DNA of 64,000 nt from DATFDN01 sp963818725 (lineage in GTDB: Bacteria; Pseudomonadota; Alphaproteobacteria; Acetobacterales; Acetobacteraceae): contig CAWFTU010000023.1 of the NCBI GenBank assembly GCA_963818725.1, forward strand, positions 124,001 through 188,000. Direction: 5' to 3'. The notes under the pieces are model-generated. The model saw only the letters and a list, made by a program, of their open reading frames with translations, had not been told where the DNA came from and did no database searches. The translations under genes were made by a program, and so were the position numbers. Positions 9,399 to 17,908 of this stretch are shown here, one piece after another. The stretch's first letter is position 1. Every line of letters starts with the position of its first letter.

Positions 9399-10417
9399 TG
9401 TGCCGTTCCCCTGAGGAATGTCCCTTACGGATGCGGGGAGGCAGGACAGCCGATCAAGGTGCATCAATCCTTCCAGTACACCTTTCAACGAAGCCGTCCA
9501 GAACCTGGGGGTGCTACGTCCAGGGCCGGGGTTGAGGCCGGGGGCGGGATGCGGTAGCGAATCATGCTGGAACTGGACGGGGCCGACGGCACGCGGCGGG
9601 TGTACGAGGTCGGCGCCGGCGAGCGCTCGCCGGCCGGGCATGGCGCGGCGACCCTGGGTTTCCGGTTGGAGGAGGGCAAGGCGGTGCTGGCCGCGCTACA
9701 GCGCCATCTCCTTGCGGCGCAGGTGGACGAGCACTGCCGTAGTCGGCGCCGCTGCGACCGGTGCGGGGCGCAGCGCCCGCTGAAAGACCTACGCCCACGG
9801 CGCCTGAGCTCGCTGTTCGGGGTGGTGGAGGTGCGTGCCCCCCGCTCCGGCCCGTGCCGGTGCGGTGTCGCCTGCCGCCGCTCGATCACGCCGGTAGCGG
9901 AGATCATGCCCGACCGTTGCACGCCGGAGTATGAGCGCGCCGTCGCCGCGATGGGCGCCGCGCTGCCCTACCGCCGCGCCCTGAAGCTGCTGGGCGAGTT
10001 CTTCCCGCTGGGCGACGCTCCTTGCGGTCGAGACCACCCGCCAGCGGACCCTGCAGGTCGGTGCCCGGCTCGAGCGCGCGGCGCTGGCGCCGACACAGCC
10101 ACCCGCCGCGGTGCCCGGGGCGGGCCCGATCGCGCTCGGGATCGACGCCGGCCACGTGCGCTCGGTGCGCCGTTGCCAGGTGCGCTCCTTCGAGGCCTTC
10201 GTCGCCCAGGTCGGCGATACTGAGGACGAAGCTGTGGTGTTCGCGAGCGTGCCCGCCGAGGCAGACCGGCAGCAACAGCAGTTGCGCGGCGTGCTGTAGG
10301 GCCTCGGCGCGACGCCGAGCACGCCGATCACCATCCTGAGCGGTGGCGCTGATGGTCCACGCTCTCTCGGCGAGGCGGCGTGCGTCGGCCCAACCAGCCA
10401 TGCGTTGGATTGGTTTC

Positions 10418-11222
10418 GTGCGACCTGAGGGCTACCGGGGTCAATACCGCCCCGGCAGCCCGCAAGGTTCGATGTTGGAGTGTTTCGTGAGGAAACCTTG
10501 TCCACCCAAGTGCTGCTACCCGGACATGCGAAGGAGCAATCCGACGTGTGAAGCTCCGGGGACAACGGCCTCAATCTGGCAGCACCAAGCCGGAGGCGGC
10601 CTAGCAGAGGATGGCAGGCTGAACGCGAGTGAACGTCCGTGGTTAAGGTCCGTCATCCAAGACCGGCCAAAGGTGCTGACAGGCCGGGGCCAAAATGGCA
10701 TGCGGGTCGGTTCGTCGAGTGGAACCCTCGACGACGGTGGCGACACGACCCGCCGGACTATAGGACGCAGCCGCCCCATCCGCTTCTCCACATTGGACAA
10801 CAGGGTAAGCCCCATTCGTCCCGCCGCCGTGAGGTGGCGGTATCCGGACCGCAAGGGCGGGGATGGCGGAGGGGGTAGAGGAGCGGCGGAGCAAGCGAAG
10901 GCCGCCCTGTAATGGGGCGGACAGGGCCTCGGCGACGAGGGGATACCCGGCCCGAAAGGGCGCCGACTTCCGCCATGGTCTCGACGGTTGGGAGGACGTG
11001 CAGCGCCTGAATCGCTGGAGACGTTAGACGGTGCGAACCGAACAGACCGGCGAGCGAGGGCAGACGGCGTGGTCCGGCATCGACTGGACCGCGACGGAGG
11101 CCGTCGTGAGGCGATTGCAGGATCGGATCTACCGGCAGAGGCTTGAGCCGGATGACGAGCAATCGTCACGTCCGGTTCTGAGGGGGGGGCCGGGCCTCGG
11201 CAACGAGGCCCGGCTACCCGAC
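10418..11222 (+). mobile_element. group II intron with reduced (N-terminal only) reverse transcriptase ORF
   Basis: The intron begins GTGCGACC (GUGYG consensus) and ends CCCGAC (AY end). Removing exactly 10418-11222 joins the ISKra4 transposase codons for ALDWF to HLAMRIHHV without changing frame. Domain IV retains only the first 40 or so codons of the intron protein, starting GTG at 11031 (AWSGIDWTATEAVVRRLQDR, the N-terminal RT0-like segment of LtrA-type proteins). The polymerase, maturase and endonuclease parts are gone. Mobility or splicing would need a protein in trans, or self-splicing. Confidence 0.85.
11145..11222 (+). ncRNA. group II intron domains V and VI
   Basis: Domain V is a canonical 34-nt hairpin at 11145-11178. 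GAGCCGG pairs with CCGGTTC, an inner GACGA/TCGTC stem is closed by a GCAA tetraloop, and a two-base bulge lies on the 3' side. The AGC catalytic triad is present. Domain VI follows as a CCGGGCCTCG/CGAGGCCCGG hairpin with a GCAA loop. An unpaired A at 11216, six bases before the 3' splice site, is the likely branch point. Confidence 0.85.
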
Positions 11223-11785
11223 ATCTCGCCATGCGCATTCATCACGTGGCACAAGCTGCCATGGGATGGCCCACCGACACACCGGGCGAACGCGAGGAAG
11301 AGGCCCGCCTCGCCGGTGCGGTCGAGCAATCCGCCGGCGCCTCTGGCACGGTCAGGTGCAGCGGGCCCTCGATCTCATGGGGGAGACGCTGGCGTGGTTC
11401 GAGGGCATGGCAGGAGCGGCACCAAGCGCCGCAGCAAAGGTGGCCGCGTTATTGCGTGGGCTTGAGACCTACGTCTCCGGGCAGGCCGACCTGATTATCG
11501 ACTACGCCAAGGCGCGGCGCAGCGGCGAGCCGATCTCGACGGCGGCGACGGAGAGCACGGTGCAGTGGCTGCTGCACCGTCGGATGGGCGCCAACCAACA
11601 CATGCGCTGGTCGCCGCGGGGCGCACATCGGATGCTGAAGGTCCGCACCGCCGTTGCGAACGGCATCCTCGCCGCCGATCATGCCGCCGCCGAACGGTGA
11701 GCCCGCCGGCCGTTCCGCCCAGCAGCGTAGGCCCCCAGGTTTTGGACGGTCTCGTCCCACTCTACCTTCGAGCCTGAGAACGACA

Positions 11786-12046
11786 ATGACCGTGGCCAAA
11801 TTTCTCATCATGATCGGCCTGATTTCGAATATTCTGGGTGTGGGTCTTCTGGCGCGCGATTTGATCCTGACCAAAGCGGAAGCAACCGAATTGGCAGCAT
11901 TCTACCAACCGGGTGAAGAAAAGCACGAGAGGCGCAGGCTTCTGGAGGTCCAGAGCGCGCTCAGCCAATCACGCAATGCCCAGATCGGTCTCGCGCTGAC
12001 GATCCTCGGATTTGTCGGGCAGCTAGTCGGAACTTTGCTGTGGTGA
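11786..12046 (+). CDS. small two-helix membrane protein, unknown function
   Basis: An 86-residue protein with a hydrophobic helix at residues 4-25 (FLIMIGLISNILGVGLLA), a charged middle (TKAEATELAAFYQPGEEKHERR) and a second helix at residues 66-85. I recognise no family. Its TGA at 12044-12046 shares one base with the ATG of the NRAMP gene, so the two are probably translationally coupled. It may be an accessory subunit or small regulator of the transporter, but that is inference from position only. It lies 36 bp outside the ISKra4 right end, so its native promoter may be lost. Confidence 0.6.
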   Translation: MTVAKFLIMIGLISNILGVGLLARDLILTKAEATELAAFYQPGEEKHERRRLLEVQSALSQSRNAQIGLALTILGFVGQLVGTLLW

Positions 12047-13380
12047 TGCGTCAGGCGCGAAAGTGCGCCGACCCCGCCACGCTTCCCGTGCTGGCCGCCC
12101 GCATCGCCGAGCGCCGTGCCTCCCGCAGCACAGCGCCCAGGGGGCTGCTCGGCCGGCTCGGCCCAGGACTGATCACCGGCGCCTCCGACGACGATCCGAG
12201 CGGCATTGCCACCTACTCGCAGACCGGTGCGCAGTTTGGCTACGCGATGTGCTGGGTGATGCTATTCTGCTTCCCGCTGATGGCGGCAATTCAAGAAATC
12301 AGCGCGCGCATGGGCCGCGTCACAGGCCAGGGCATTGCCGGCAACATCCGCGCGCATTACTCGCGTTGGATGCTTTACGTGATCGTCGGGCTGCTGCTGC
12401 TGGCAAACACGATTAATCTGGGCGTCGATCTTGGCGCGATGGCAGCGGCACTCAACCTGCTGATCGGCGGCCCGACCGGTCTGTATGTCGTGGGCGTTGC
12501 CGTCGGCTGCACTTGGCTCGAAGTGTTCTCCCGCTATGAGCGCTACGTCTCCATCCTGAAATGGACCAGCTTCGTCTTGCTCGCCTACGTGGCGGTCGCG
12601 CTGGTGGTGCACGTGCCCTGGGGGCTGGTCCTCTATCGCACCTTCGTGCCCAATTTCTCGTTGGAGCCGGATTACGTCGTAACCGTGGTTGCCGTGCTGG
12701 GTACGACAATCACTCCTTACTGCTTCTTCTGGCAATCCTCGCAGGAGGCGGAAGACCAGCGCATCGATCTCTCCGCCTACTCGCTCCTCGACGCGCCGGA
12801 GCAAGCGCCGGTGGAGATCTCGCGGATGCGTTTCGACACCTATATTGGGATGGGCTATTCGAATGTGATCAGCCTGTTCATCATCGTCGCCACCGCGGCG
12901 ACCTTGAACGCGAACGGCATCACCGACATTCAGACCTCAGCCCAAGCCGCCGAGGCGTTGCGACCTATCGCGGGGGTTTTCACATTCGCCCTTTTCGCCG
13001 CCGGCATCATCGGCATCGGCCTTCTCGCCGTCCCAGTGCTTGCCGCTTCCGGCGCGTATGCGCTCGGCGAAGCGCTCGGTTGGACCACGGGCCTGGACCG
13101 CCAACCGCTTGATGCCAAGGCGTTCTACGGCACCATCGCGGTGTCTACTCTGATCGGAACTTGCATCAATTTCGTCGGCCTCGACCCGATCAAGGCGCTG
13201 TTCTGGTCGGCGGTGATTAACGGCGTGGTCGCGGTGCCTCTGATGGTGATCATCATGCTCATGGCGATGCGCCCCGACGTGATGGGGCGCTTCGTGCTGC
13301 CGTGGGCGCTATGGGCAATGGGATGGTTATGTACCGTCACGATGGCTATCGCGGTTGGGATTATGTTGGTGACTTGGTAA
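12046..13380 (+). CDS. NRAMP-related divalent metal transporter
   Basis: A 444-residue inner-membrane transporter with about 11 helices. Helix 1 carries GLITGASDDDPSGIATYSQTG: the family aspartate is kept, but the classical DPGN reads DPSG. Helix 6 reads TTITPYCFFWQSS, where Mn/Fe-transporting NRAMPs have a metal-binding Met in A-M-P-H. Loss of that Met is a hallmark of divergent NRAMP-related clades, including reported magnesium-type transporters, so the substrate is probably not simply Mn/Fe. That is inference. The ATG at 12046 overlaps the stop of the small membrane protein gene; an in-frame GTG at 12040 is the alternative. Confidence 0.8.
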   Translation: MRQARKCADPATLPVLAARIAERRASRSTAPRGLLGRLGPGLITGASDDDPSGIATYSQTGAQFGYAMCWVMLFCFPLMAAIQEISARMGRVTGQGIAGNIRAHYSRWMLYVIVGLLLLANTINLGVDLGAMAAALNLLIGGPTGLYVVGVAVGCTWLEVFSRYERYVSILKWTSFVLLAYVAVALVVHVPWGLVLYRTFVPNFSLEPDYVVTVVAVLGTTITPYCFFWQSSQEAEDQRIDLSAYSLLDAPEQAPVEISRMRFDTYIGMGYSNVISLFIIVATAATLNANGITDIQTSAQAAEALRPIAGVFTFALFAAGIIGIGLLAVPVLAASGAYALGEALGWTTGLDRQPLDAKAFYGTIAVSTLIGTCINFVGLDPIKALFWSAVINGVVAVPLMVIIMLMAMRPDVMGRFVLPWALWAMGWLCTVTMAIAVGIMLVTW

Positions 13381-13688
13381 GGGGATCAGTTGATCGCACC
13401 AATCTAGGGGGATTATCTTTCATCTCCCCCATTCTTCTAAGTAGGTAGCCAAAAGTCTTGCGACAGATGCCGTGCTGAGTCGACGGTGTCTGGATGGACA
13501 CACCCAGATCGACCTATCCGGCGTTCAGTAGGGCGGGTCGCAGGCGTCTGTCGCAAGCGCTCGCTCAAGCGCATGCCGTGAGACTTTATCGGCGCCTTCG
13601 GGCGGTTGCCGAGAGTGCGGAAGGCGAGCCTGTGGTCGCGGTCGCCTGAAGTGGCCCCGGTCCTTTGAACAAAATTTCCGCGTCGTTA

Positions 13689-14803
13689 TTGATCCGGCTT
13701 GGGTAGTGTTGGAATTGCCGCGTGGTTGATCCAGTTTGGTAGGATGGATCATGTGGACATGCGCAAGCTGCCGGCGGCAGCCCAAGAGGAGCGTCGGCGG
13801 CAGGTGGTGGGACTACGCGAGAGCGGCCTGACCTACGAGGCGATCGCGGCGCAGACGGGTCTGACCCGGACGGGGGTGTTCAACATCTGCCGGCGCTTCG
13901 CGGCGGCGGGGATGGCGGGCTTGCGCAGCGGACCGCGCGGTCCGGAGCCGGGGAGCGGGCGGTTCCTGAATGCGCGGCAGGAAGCGGAGATTCGTGAACT
14001 GATCTGCCGGCACCCGCCGGACCAGCTTGGCCTGCCGTTCGCGCTGTGGAGCCGTGCGGCGGTGCGCGCCCTGATCGAGCAGCGCTGTGGGGTGCGGCTC
14101 GCGGTGCGCACCATGGGAAGCTACCTGGCGCGCTGGGGGTTCACAGCGCAGAAGCCGCTGCGGCGGGCCTATGAGCAGCGTGCAGCCGAAGTGCGCCGCT
14201 GGCTGCGGCGGGACTACCCGGCGATCGTGGCTCGGGCCAAGCGAGAGAAGGGCACGATCTTCTGGGGCGACGAGACCGGCTTGCGCGCCGATGACGTGCG
14301 CGGCCGCAGCTACGCCCCACGCGGACGAACCCCGGTGGTCCGCCCCAATCACCGGCGGGCGGGCGTAGGCCTGATCTCGGCGGTAACCAACAAGGGCGAG
14401 CTGCGCTGGATGGTGCTCGACGGCGCGATCAAGGCACCGACGCTGATCCGCTTTCTCGACCGCCTGATCCGCGATGCCGGCGGCAAGGTGTTCCTGATCT
14501 TGGACAACCTGCCCGTCCACCGTGCCCGTGCCGTGCGGGAGTGGCTGGCCGGGCGCACCGCGCAAATCGAGGTGTTCCATCTGCCCTCCTACAGCCCCGA
14601 GTTGAACCCTGACGAGTGCCTCCATGCCGACCTCAAGCAGGCCGTCACCCGTAAGCCGCCCGCCCGCAGCAAGCAGCAGCTCAAGTGCACCGTCATCAGC
14701 CACATGCGCAAGCTCTCGAAGCTGCCCGAACGCGTGCGGAGCTACTTCGGGCACCAGCCTGTCCGTTATGCTGCCTGATTCAAGATCACCCAAGCCGGAT
14801 CAA
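13689..14803. mobile_element. inner IS630-family element, copy 1 (1115 bp)
   Basis: Ends TTGATCCGGCTTGGGT and its reverse complement are bounded by TA at 13687-13688 and 14804-14805. A second copy of identical length is at 36277-37391. The right end of this copy lies about 20 bp downstream of the IS3 orfB stop. Confidence 0.9.
13744..14778 (+). CDS. IS630-family transposase (copy 1)
   Basis: A 344-residue transposase. The N-terminal helix-turn-helix region (GLTYEAIAAQTGLTRTGVFNICRRF) is followed by a linker winged-helix segment and a DDE domain with IFWGDETGLRADD, VFLILDNLPVHRA and YSPELNPDECLHADLKQ, which supply D, D and E. I take ATG 13744 as the start; ATG 13759 is also possible. The protein differs from the copy at 36332-37366 by only two residues (SGRFLN versus TGRFLA). 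It is intact and may be active. Confidence 0.88.
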   Translation: MDHVDMRKLPAAAQEERRRQVVGLRESGLTYEAIAAQTGLTRTGVFNICRRFAAAGMAGLRSGPRGPEPGSGRFLNARQEAEIRELICRHPPDQLGLPFALWSRAAVRALIEQRCGVRLAVRTMGSYLARWGFTAQKPLRRAYEQRAAEVRRWLRRDYPAIVARAKREKGTIFWGDETGLRADDVRGRSYAPRGRTPVVRPNHRRAGVGLISAVTNKGELRWMVLDGAIKAPTLIRFLDRLIRDAGGKVFLILDNLPVHRARAVREWLAGRTAQIEVFHLPSYSPELNPDECLHADLKQAVTRKPPARSKQQLKCTVISHMRKLSKLPERVRSYFGHQPVRYAA

Positions 14804-14825
14804 TAAGTGGATCGTCGGCCGGGGG

Positions 14826-15653
14826 TTATGCTGCCGTGCGGAGCGGCAGCGGGTGAGAGTAGGCTTGATCCGGGGTGCGGCCGTCAAGGGCTGCGTGAGG
14901 TCGCCTTGCGTTGTAGAAGGCGATGTAGCGGCCGATTGATTGCCGTGCTTCTTCGACGCCATCATAGGCACGCAGATAGACTTCCTGGTACTTGATGGTT
15001 CGCCAGAAGCGCTCGACAAAAACGTTGTCTCGCCATGCGCCCTTGCCGTCCATGCTGATCGAGATGGCGTTGTTGATCAGCACGCTGGTGAATTCGGTAC
15101 TGGTGAACTGGCTGCCCTGATCGGTGTTGAAGATTTGCGGGCAGCCGTGTTTTGCAAGGGCTTCCTCGACAGCATCGATGCAGAACGAAGCCTCCATCGT
15201 GTTCGACAGTCGCCAGGCCAGGATGCGTCGTGTGAACCAGTCCATCACGGCAGTGAGATAGACGAAGCCGCGCGCCATCGGGATGTAGCTGATGTCGGTC
15301 GCCCAGACGTGGTTCGGCCGATTGATCGTCAATCCGCGCAGCAGATACGGATAGATGCGATGACCTGGCGCAGGCTTCGATGTGTTGGGCCTGCGATAGA
15401 TCGCTTCGATCCCCATTCTCCGCATCAATGTTGTGACATGACGACGGCCGACCTTGCTCCCCTCGGCAGCCAGCAAGCCGCGCAACGTCCGCGAACCTGC
15501 GAAAGGGAACTCCAGGTGCAGCTCATCCAGCCGCCGCATCAGCGCAAGGTCTGCATCCGACACCGGCGCCGGTTCGTAGTAGACGCTGCCTCGGCAGATG
15601 CCGAGGAGCGCCGCCTGCTTCGTCAACGCAAGCCTGTGGTTACGGTCGATCAT
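14826..15653 (-). CDS. IS3-family transposase OrfB (integrase core)
   Basis: A 275-residue protein. An N-terminal HTH_21-type region (TKQAALLGICRGSVYY) is followed by an rve integrase core with ATDISYIPMARGFVYLTAVMD (first D), FNTDQGSQFTS (second D) and DNVFVERFWRTIKYQEVYL (E), ending NARRPHAALDGRTPDQ. Its start overlaps the orfA stop by four bases (ATGA). This differs from the long -1 frameshift overlap of many IS3 elements and suggests translational coupling. All catalytic residues are present. Confidence 0.9.
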   Translation of the reverse strand: MIDRNHRLALTKQAALLGICRGSVYYEPAPVSDADLALMRRLDELHLEFPFAGSRTLRGLLAAEGSKVGRRHVTTLMRRMGIEAIYRRPNTSKPAPGHRIYPYLLRGLTINRPNHVWATDISYIPMARGFVYLTAVMDWFTRRILAWRLSNTMEASFCIDAVEEALAKHGCPQIFNTDQGSQFTSTEFTSVLINNAISISMDGKGAWRDNVFVERFWRTIKYQEVYLRAYDGVEEARQSIGRYIAFYNARRPHAALDGRTPDQAYSHPLPLRTAA

Positions 15654-15961
15654 CGCTTTGCGCTCGGAAATCCCGCCTTGCCGAGCGCACGTTCTAAAAA
15701 ATCGTTCTCCAGGACTAGCTCGCCGATCTTGGCGTGCAGGGCCTTGATATCGACCTCGGGGACCGATGATTTGGTGCTGCCACCGCGTTCAAACACGTCG
15801 GCAGCCCCTGCAAGCAGTTGCTCTTTCCACGAGGTGATTTGATTGGGATGCACGTCGAACTGCTCAGCAAGCTGTGCAATCGTTCGATCGTTTTTCAGGG
15901 CAGCAAGGGCCACCTTCGCCTTGAAGGCCGGTGTGTGGTTCCGGCGGGCTCGCTTCTTCAT
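15650..15961 (-). CDS. IS3-family transposase OrfA
   Basis: A 103-residue DNA-binding subunit with a Tnp_IS3/HTH_8 type helix-turn-helix (HTPAFKAKVALAAL, TIAQLAEQFDVHPNQITSWK) followed by a leucine-rich coiled coil (IKALHAKIGELVLENDFLERAL) used for multimerisation. It is the first gene of the orfAB pair and is intact. Confidence 0.9.
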   Translation of the reverse strand: MKKRARRNHTPAFKAKVALAALKNDRTIAQLAEQFDVHPNQITSWKEQLLAGAADVFERGGSTKSSVPEVDIKALHAKIGELVLENDFLERALGKAGFPSAKR

Positions 15962-17035
15962 CTTCGCTCCTGATTCGCAGGCAAAACATGCCTGCCGTCA
16001 GGCCGAGTTTCCACTTAACGCCCTGTTCAAAATTCCGGAGCCACCTCTGCCAAACGCGCGCGTGTGGGACGCAGCACGGTCTATCGCTGGATCGAGCGCT
16101 ACCTCGCCGAACCAGCGCCATCAGCGCTGGCTGATGGCAAACGATCCGGTCGTCCACGCACGACGCCGGTCCTTACAGACAGCAAGCTCCGCCAGCTCCT
16201 CATGAGCGACCCGTGCCGGTTCGGCTATGACGCCAACACCTGGACCGTGCCACTGCTGGCCACACATCTGCACACACAGGGCCTTGTGATCAGTGCCCGC
16301 ACACTCCGGCGCCGGATCCGTGCGGCCCGCTTTCGCTGGAAGCGTCCACGCTATGTCTACGGCGAGCGGGCAGAGCATGTCGGCGCCAAAAAGGGGGCAT
16401 TGCCCGACGGTTGAAACGCAGGTTCCAGCCGGGGGATGTGCTGTTGTTTACTGACTGGACGCTGCTGCGGCTGTTTCCACCGCTCAGGGCGATGTGGGCG
16501 GCGATCGGCACACAGACCAAGGTGCCCATCACCGGCCAGAACGCCAGGCGTGTCCTGTTTGGCACGATCAATGTGCGAACCGCTCGGCGGACGGTCACCA
16601 TCGGCCGCAGCGCAGGCGCCCATGAAGTGCGGGCGTTTCTGCTGGCACTGCGCAAAGCCTACCGACGGGCAGGCACGATCTGGCTTCTGGCCGATCGAGC
16701 CAGCGGACATGCCGCGCAGGCGACGCTCGCGCTGGCCAGGGAACTTCGGATCGAATTTGTCTGGCTGCCGAAGCAGTGGCCGGAGCTGAACGCGATGGAC
16801 CAGTTGTGGAAAGAGCTGAAGCGCGATGTGGCTGCAAACCGCCAGGCTGCTTCCATCGATGACTTGGCCGATCGCGCGAGCCAATGAGTGCTCAACCTGA
16901 CACCGGCACAAGCGCGCCGGAAGTCTGGCATGGCGTCCAGCAAATTCTGGCTCCGATCTTTGTCGCAAGACTTTTGGCTACCTACTTAGATTGCCAATAG
17001 GTTTTTGTATGCTGTGACGTTTAATCAAGGCAAAG

Positions 17036-17056
17036 GCCGCCCCTGCGGGGCGGCTT
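17036..17056. terminator. strong GC hairpin next to resolvase remnant
   Basis: GCCGCCCC-TGC-GGGGCGGC at 17036-17054, followed on the + strand by TTCCTC. It lies between the outer IS630 right end and the resolvase remnant. It could terminate either strand only weakly, since the T tract is short. Confidence 0.35.
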
Positions 17057-17398
17057 CCTCAAGTCGGACCGGTACGGTGCTGAGCCAGATCCGCGATACA
17101 GTCGGTGCAATAATGTTGTAGAGCCGGGCCATCTCGGCACCTGACTTTCGGCCGGTGATCACGCTTTCGGCGATCTCTTTCGCTTACCTGCATCGAGCTT
17201 CTTGCGCCGCCCGCCAACACGTCCCTCGGCCCGGGCGGCGGCAAGGTCGGCGGAAGTCCGCTCGCGAATCATGGCGCGTTCAAACTCCGCAAACGACGCC
17301 ACCATTTGCATCATCATCATCCGTCCGGCTGGGGTTATTGTACCTATGCTTTCGGCAATCGAACGGAAGCCAGCACCAACCTTGGCGATTCGCTTCAT
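17050..17398 (-). pseudogene. Tn3-type serine resolvase, C-terminal remnant
   Basis: It encodes GVGFRS-like GAGFRSIAESIGTITPAGRMMM, ASFAEFERAMIRERTS and AARAEGRVGGRRKKLDA, the E-helix and linker region of serine recombinases. After KLDAGKR a one-base shift is needed to continue into EIAESVITGRKSGAEMARLY, the DNA-binding helix-turn-helix. The catalytic serine half is cut off by the IS6 fragment starting around 17400. It is probably from the same Tn3-type transposon as the transposase remnant at 2.1-3.3 kb. Confidence 0.8.
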
Positions 17399-17459
17399 GA
17401 TGGGTCAGAAGGGCGTTGTCAGGTTAGCGTGCCGTCGTCGGCATGGCAGCCTGCTCGGT

Positions 17460-17757
17460 ATGACGACCTCGCCTCATCCTTATCGCGGCTTCCGGTTTCC
17501 GGCCGAGATCATCGAGCACGCGGTTTGGCTGTATCACTGCTTCAGCTTCAGCCTGCGTGACGTCGAGACGATCCTGGCTGCCCGCGGCATGAGGGTCAGC
17601 TACGAAAGCATCCGCGCGTGGAGCCTGCGCTTCGGCCGGCTGTTTGCCAACACACTGAAGCGGCGCCGGCCGCGACCGGGCGAAAAATGGTCCATGGATG
17701 AGGTATTTATCCGCATCCGCGGCAAGCTGCATTACCTCTGGCGCGCTGTCGACCAGG
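17460..17757 (+). pseudogene. IS6-family transposase, N-terminal fragment
   Basis: YRGFRFPAEIIEHAVWLYH, FSLRDVETILAARGMRVSYE and KWSMDEVFIRIRGKLHYLWRAVDQ are typical of the first 90 or so residues of IS6 transposases (the first catalytic D is in KWSMDE). The frame is cut after AVDQ by the left end of the IS110 element. The second and third catalytic residues are absent. Confidence 0.8.
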
Positions 17758-17908
17758 GAGCTATGGCCGAACCTGGGTGATGGCGGCGTGAGAAAGGCGG
17801 CGTACCGAGGCGGGTGAGAGCCTGCCTGAACCTCCCGAAGGAGATGCTATGGGGCAAGCAGCGCGGGAATGCCACCATTGCTGCTGACCAAAGCGGATGG
17901 AGTGTCCC

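Larger units (their letters stand above)
9564..11700 (+). pseudogene. ISKra4-family transposase, frameshifted and intron-interrupted
   Basis: The zinc-finger-like N-terminus (CDRCGAQRPLKDL, SPLFG-type SSLFGVVEVRAP) and ALKLLGEFFPLGD match ISKra4 transposases. After a one-base insertion near 10018 the frame continues VETTRQRTLQVGARLERA and GIDAGHVRS (catalytic D). A TAG at 10297-10299 interrupts GVL/GLGATPSTPITIL. The 5' exon ends in HALDWF at 10417. The 3' exon resumes HLAMRIHHVAQAA at 11223, and after another frameshift near 11330 reaches LWHGQVQRAL, ISTAATESTVQWLLHRRMG and MRWSPRGAH. At least two frameshifts and one nonsense codon make it inactive. Confidence 0.8.
9494..11749. mobile_element. 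ISKra4-family element carrying a group II intron
   Basis: Inverted repeats bound the element: CCGTCCAGAACCTGGGGG at 9494-9511 and a near-identical reverse complement at 11732-11749 (one mismatch over the first 18 bases). Without the 805-bp intron the element is 1451 bp, a normal ISKra4 size. No clear target duplication is seen. The transposase gene is degenerate. Confidence 0.75.
13647..16048. mobile_element. IS3-family element with an IS630 inserted in it
   Basis: Imperfect inverted repeats (TGAAGTGGCCCCGG at 13647; AGAGGTGGCTCCGG read inward from 16048) are flanked by a 3-bp duplication GCC at 13644-13646 and 16049-16051. It carries overlapping orfA/orfB on the minus strand. The IS630 copy at 13689-14803 lies near its left end, outside the genes. 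Confidence 0.8.
13494..16887 (+). pseudogene. IS630-family transposase split by IS3 insertion
   Basis: The 5' part (13494-13646) encodes MDTPRSTYPAFSRAGRR through EGEPVVAVA. The 3' part from 16052 continues KRARVGRSTVYRWIERYLA, a helix-turn-helix. Splicing out the insert and one copy of its GCC duplication restores the frame VVAVAKRARVGRSTVYRW. A second open frame from 16411 holds the DDE domain (GDVLLFTDWT, WLLADRASGHAA, WPELNAMDQLWKEL). It is reached by a -1 shift at the AAAAAGGGGG tract at 16388-16397. This could be programmed frameshifting or a mutation. Confidence 0.8.
13440..16986. mobile_element. outer IS630-family element, interrupted by an IS3 element
   Basis: Perfect 28-bp inverted repeats at 13438-13465 and 16961-16988 (starting TAAGTAGGTAGCCAAAAG) include TA on each side, the IS630 target dinucleotide. 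The transposase gene is split by the IS3 element at 13647-16048. Removing that leaves about 1.14 kb, the expected size. Confidence 0.85.

Noticed and set aside
10639..10912. Open frames inside the group II intron other than the reverse transcriptase start
   Set aside because: They lie in predicted ribozyme domains I-IV, have no protein motif and overlap on both strands.
13813..14793. A 326-codon open frame antisense to the IS630 transposase (also at 36401-37381)
   Set aside because: It mirrors the transposase gene exactly, has antisense-type composition (Gln, Ala, Gly and Arg rich) and no family motif; a GC-rich shadow frame.
16411..16887. A separate IS630 gene starting at 16411
   Set aside because: It lacks the N-terminal DNA-binding part, and the missing part lies directly upstream one frame away, so it is the second half of the split transposase.
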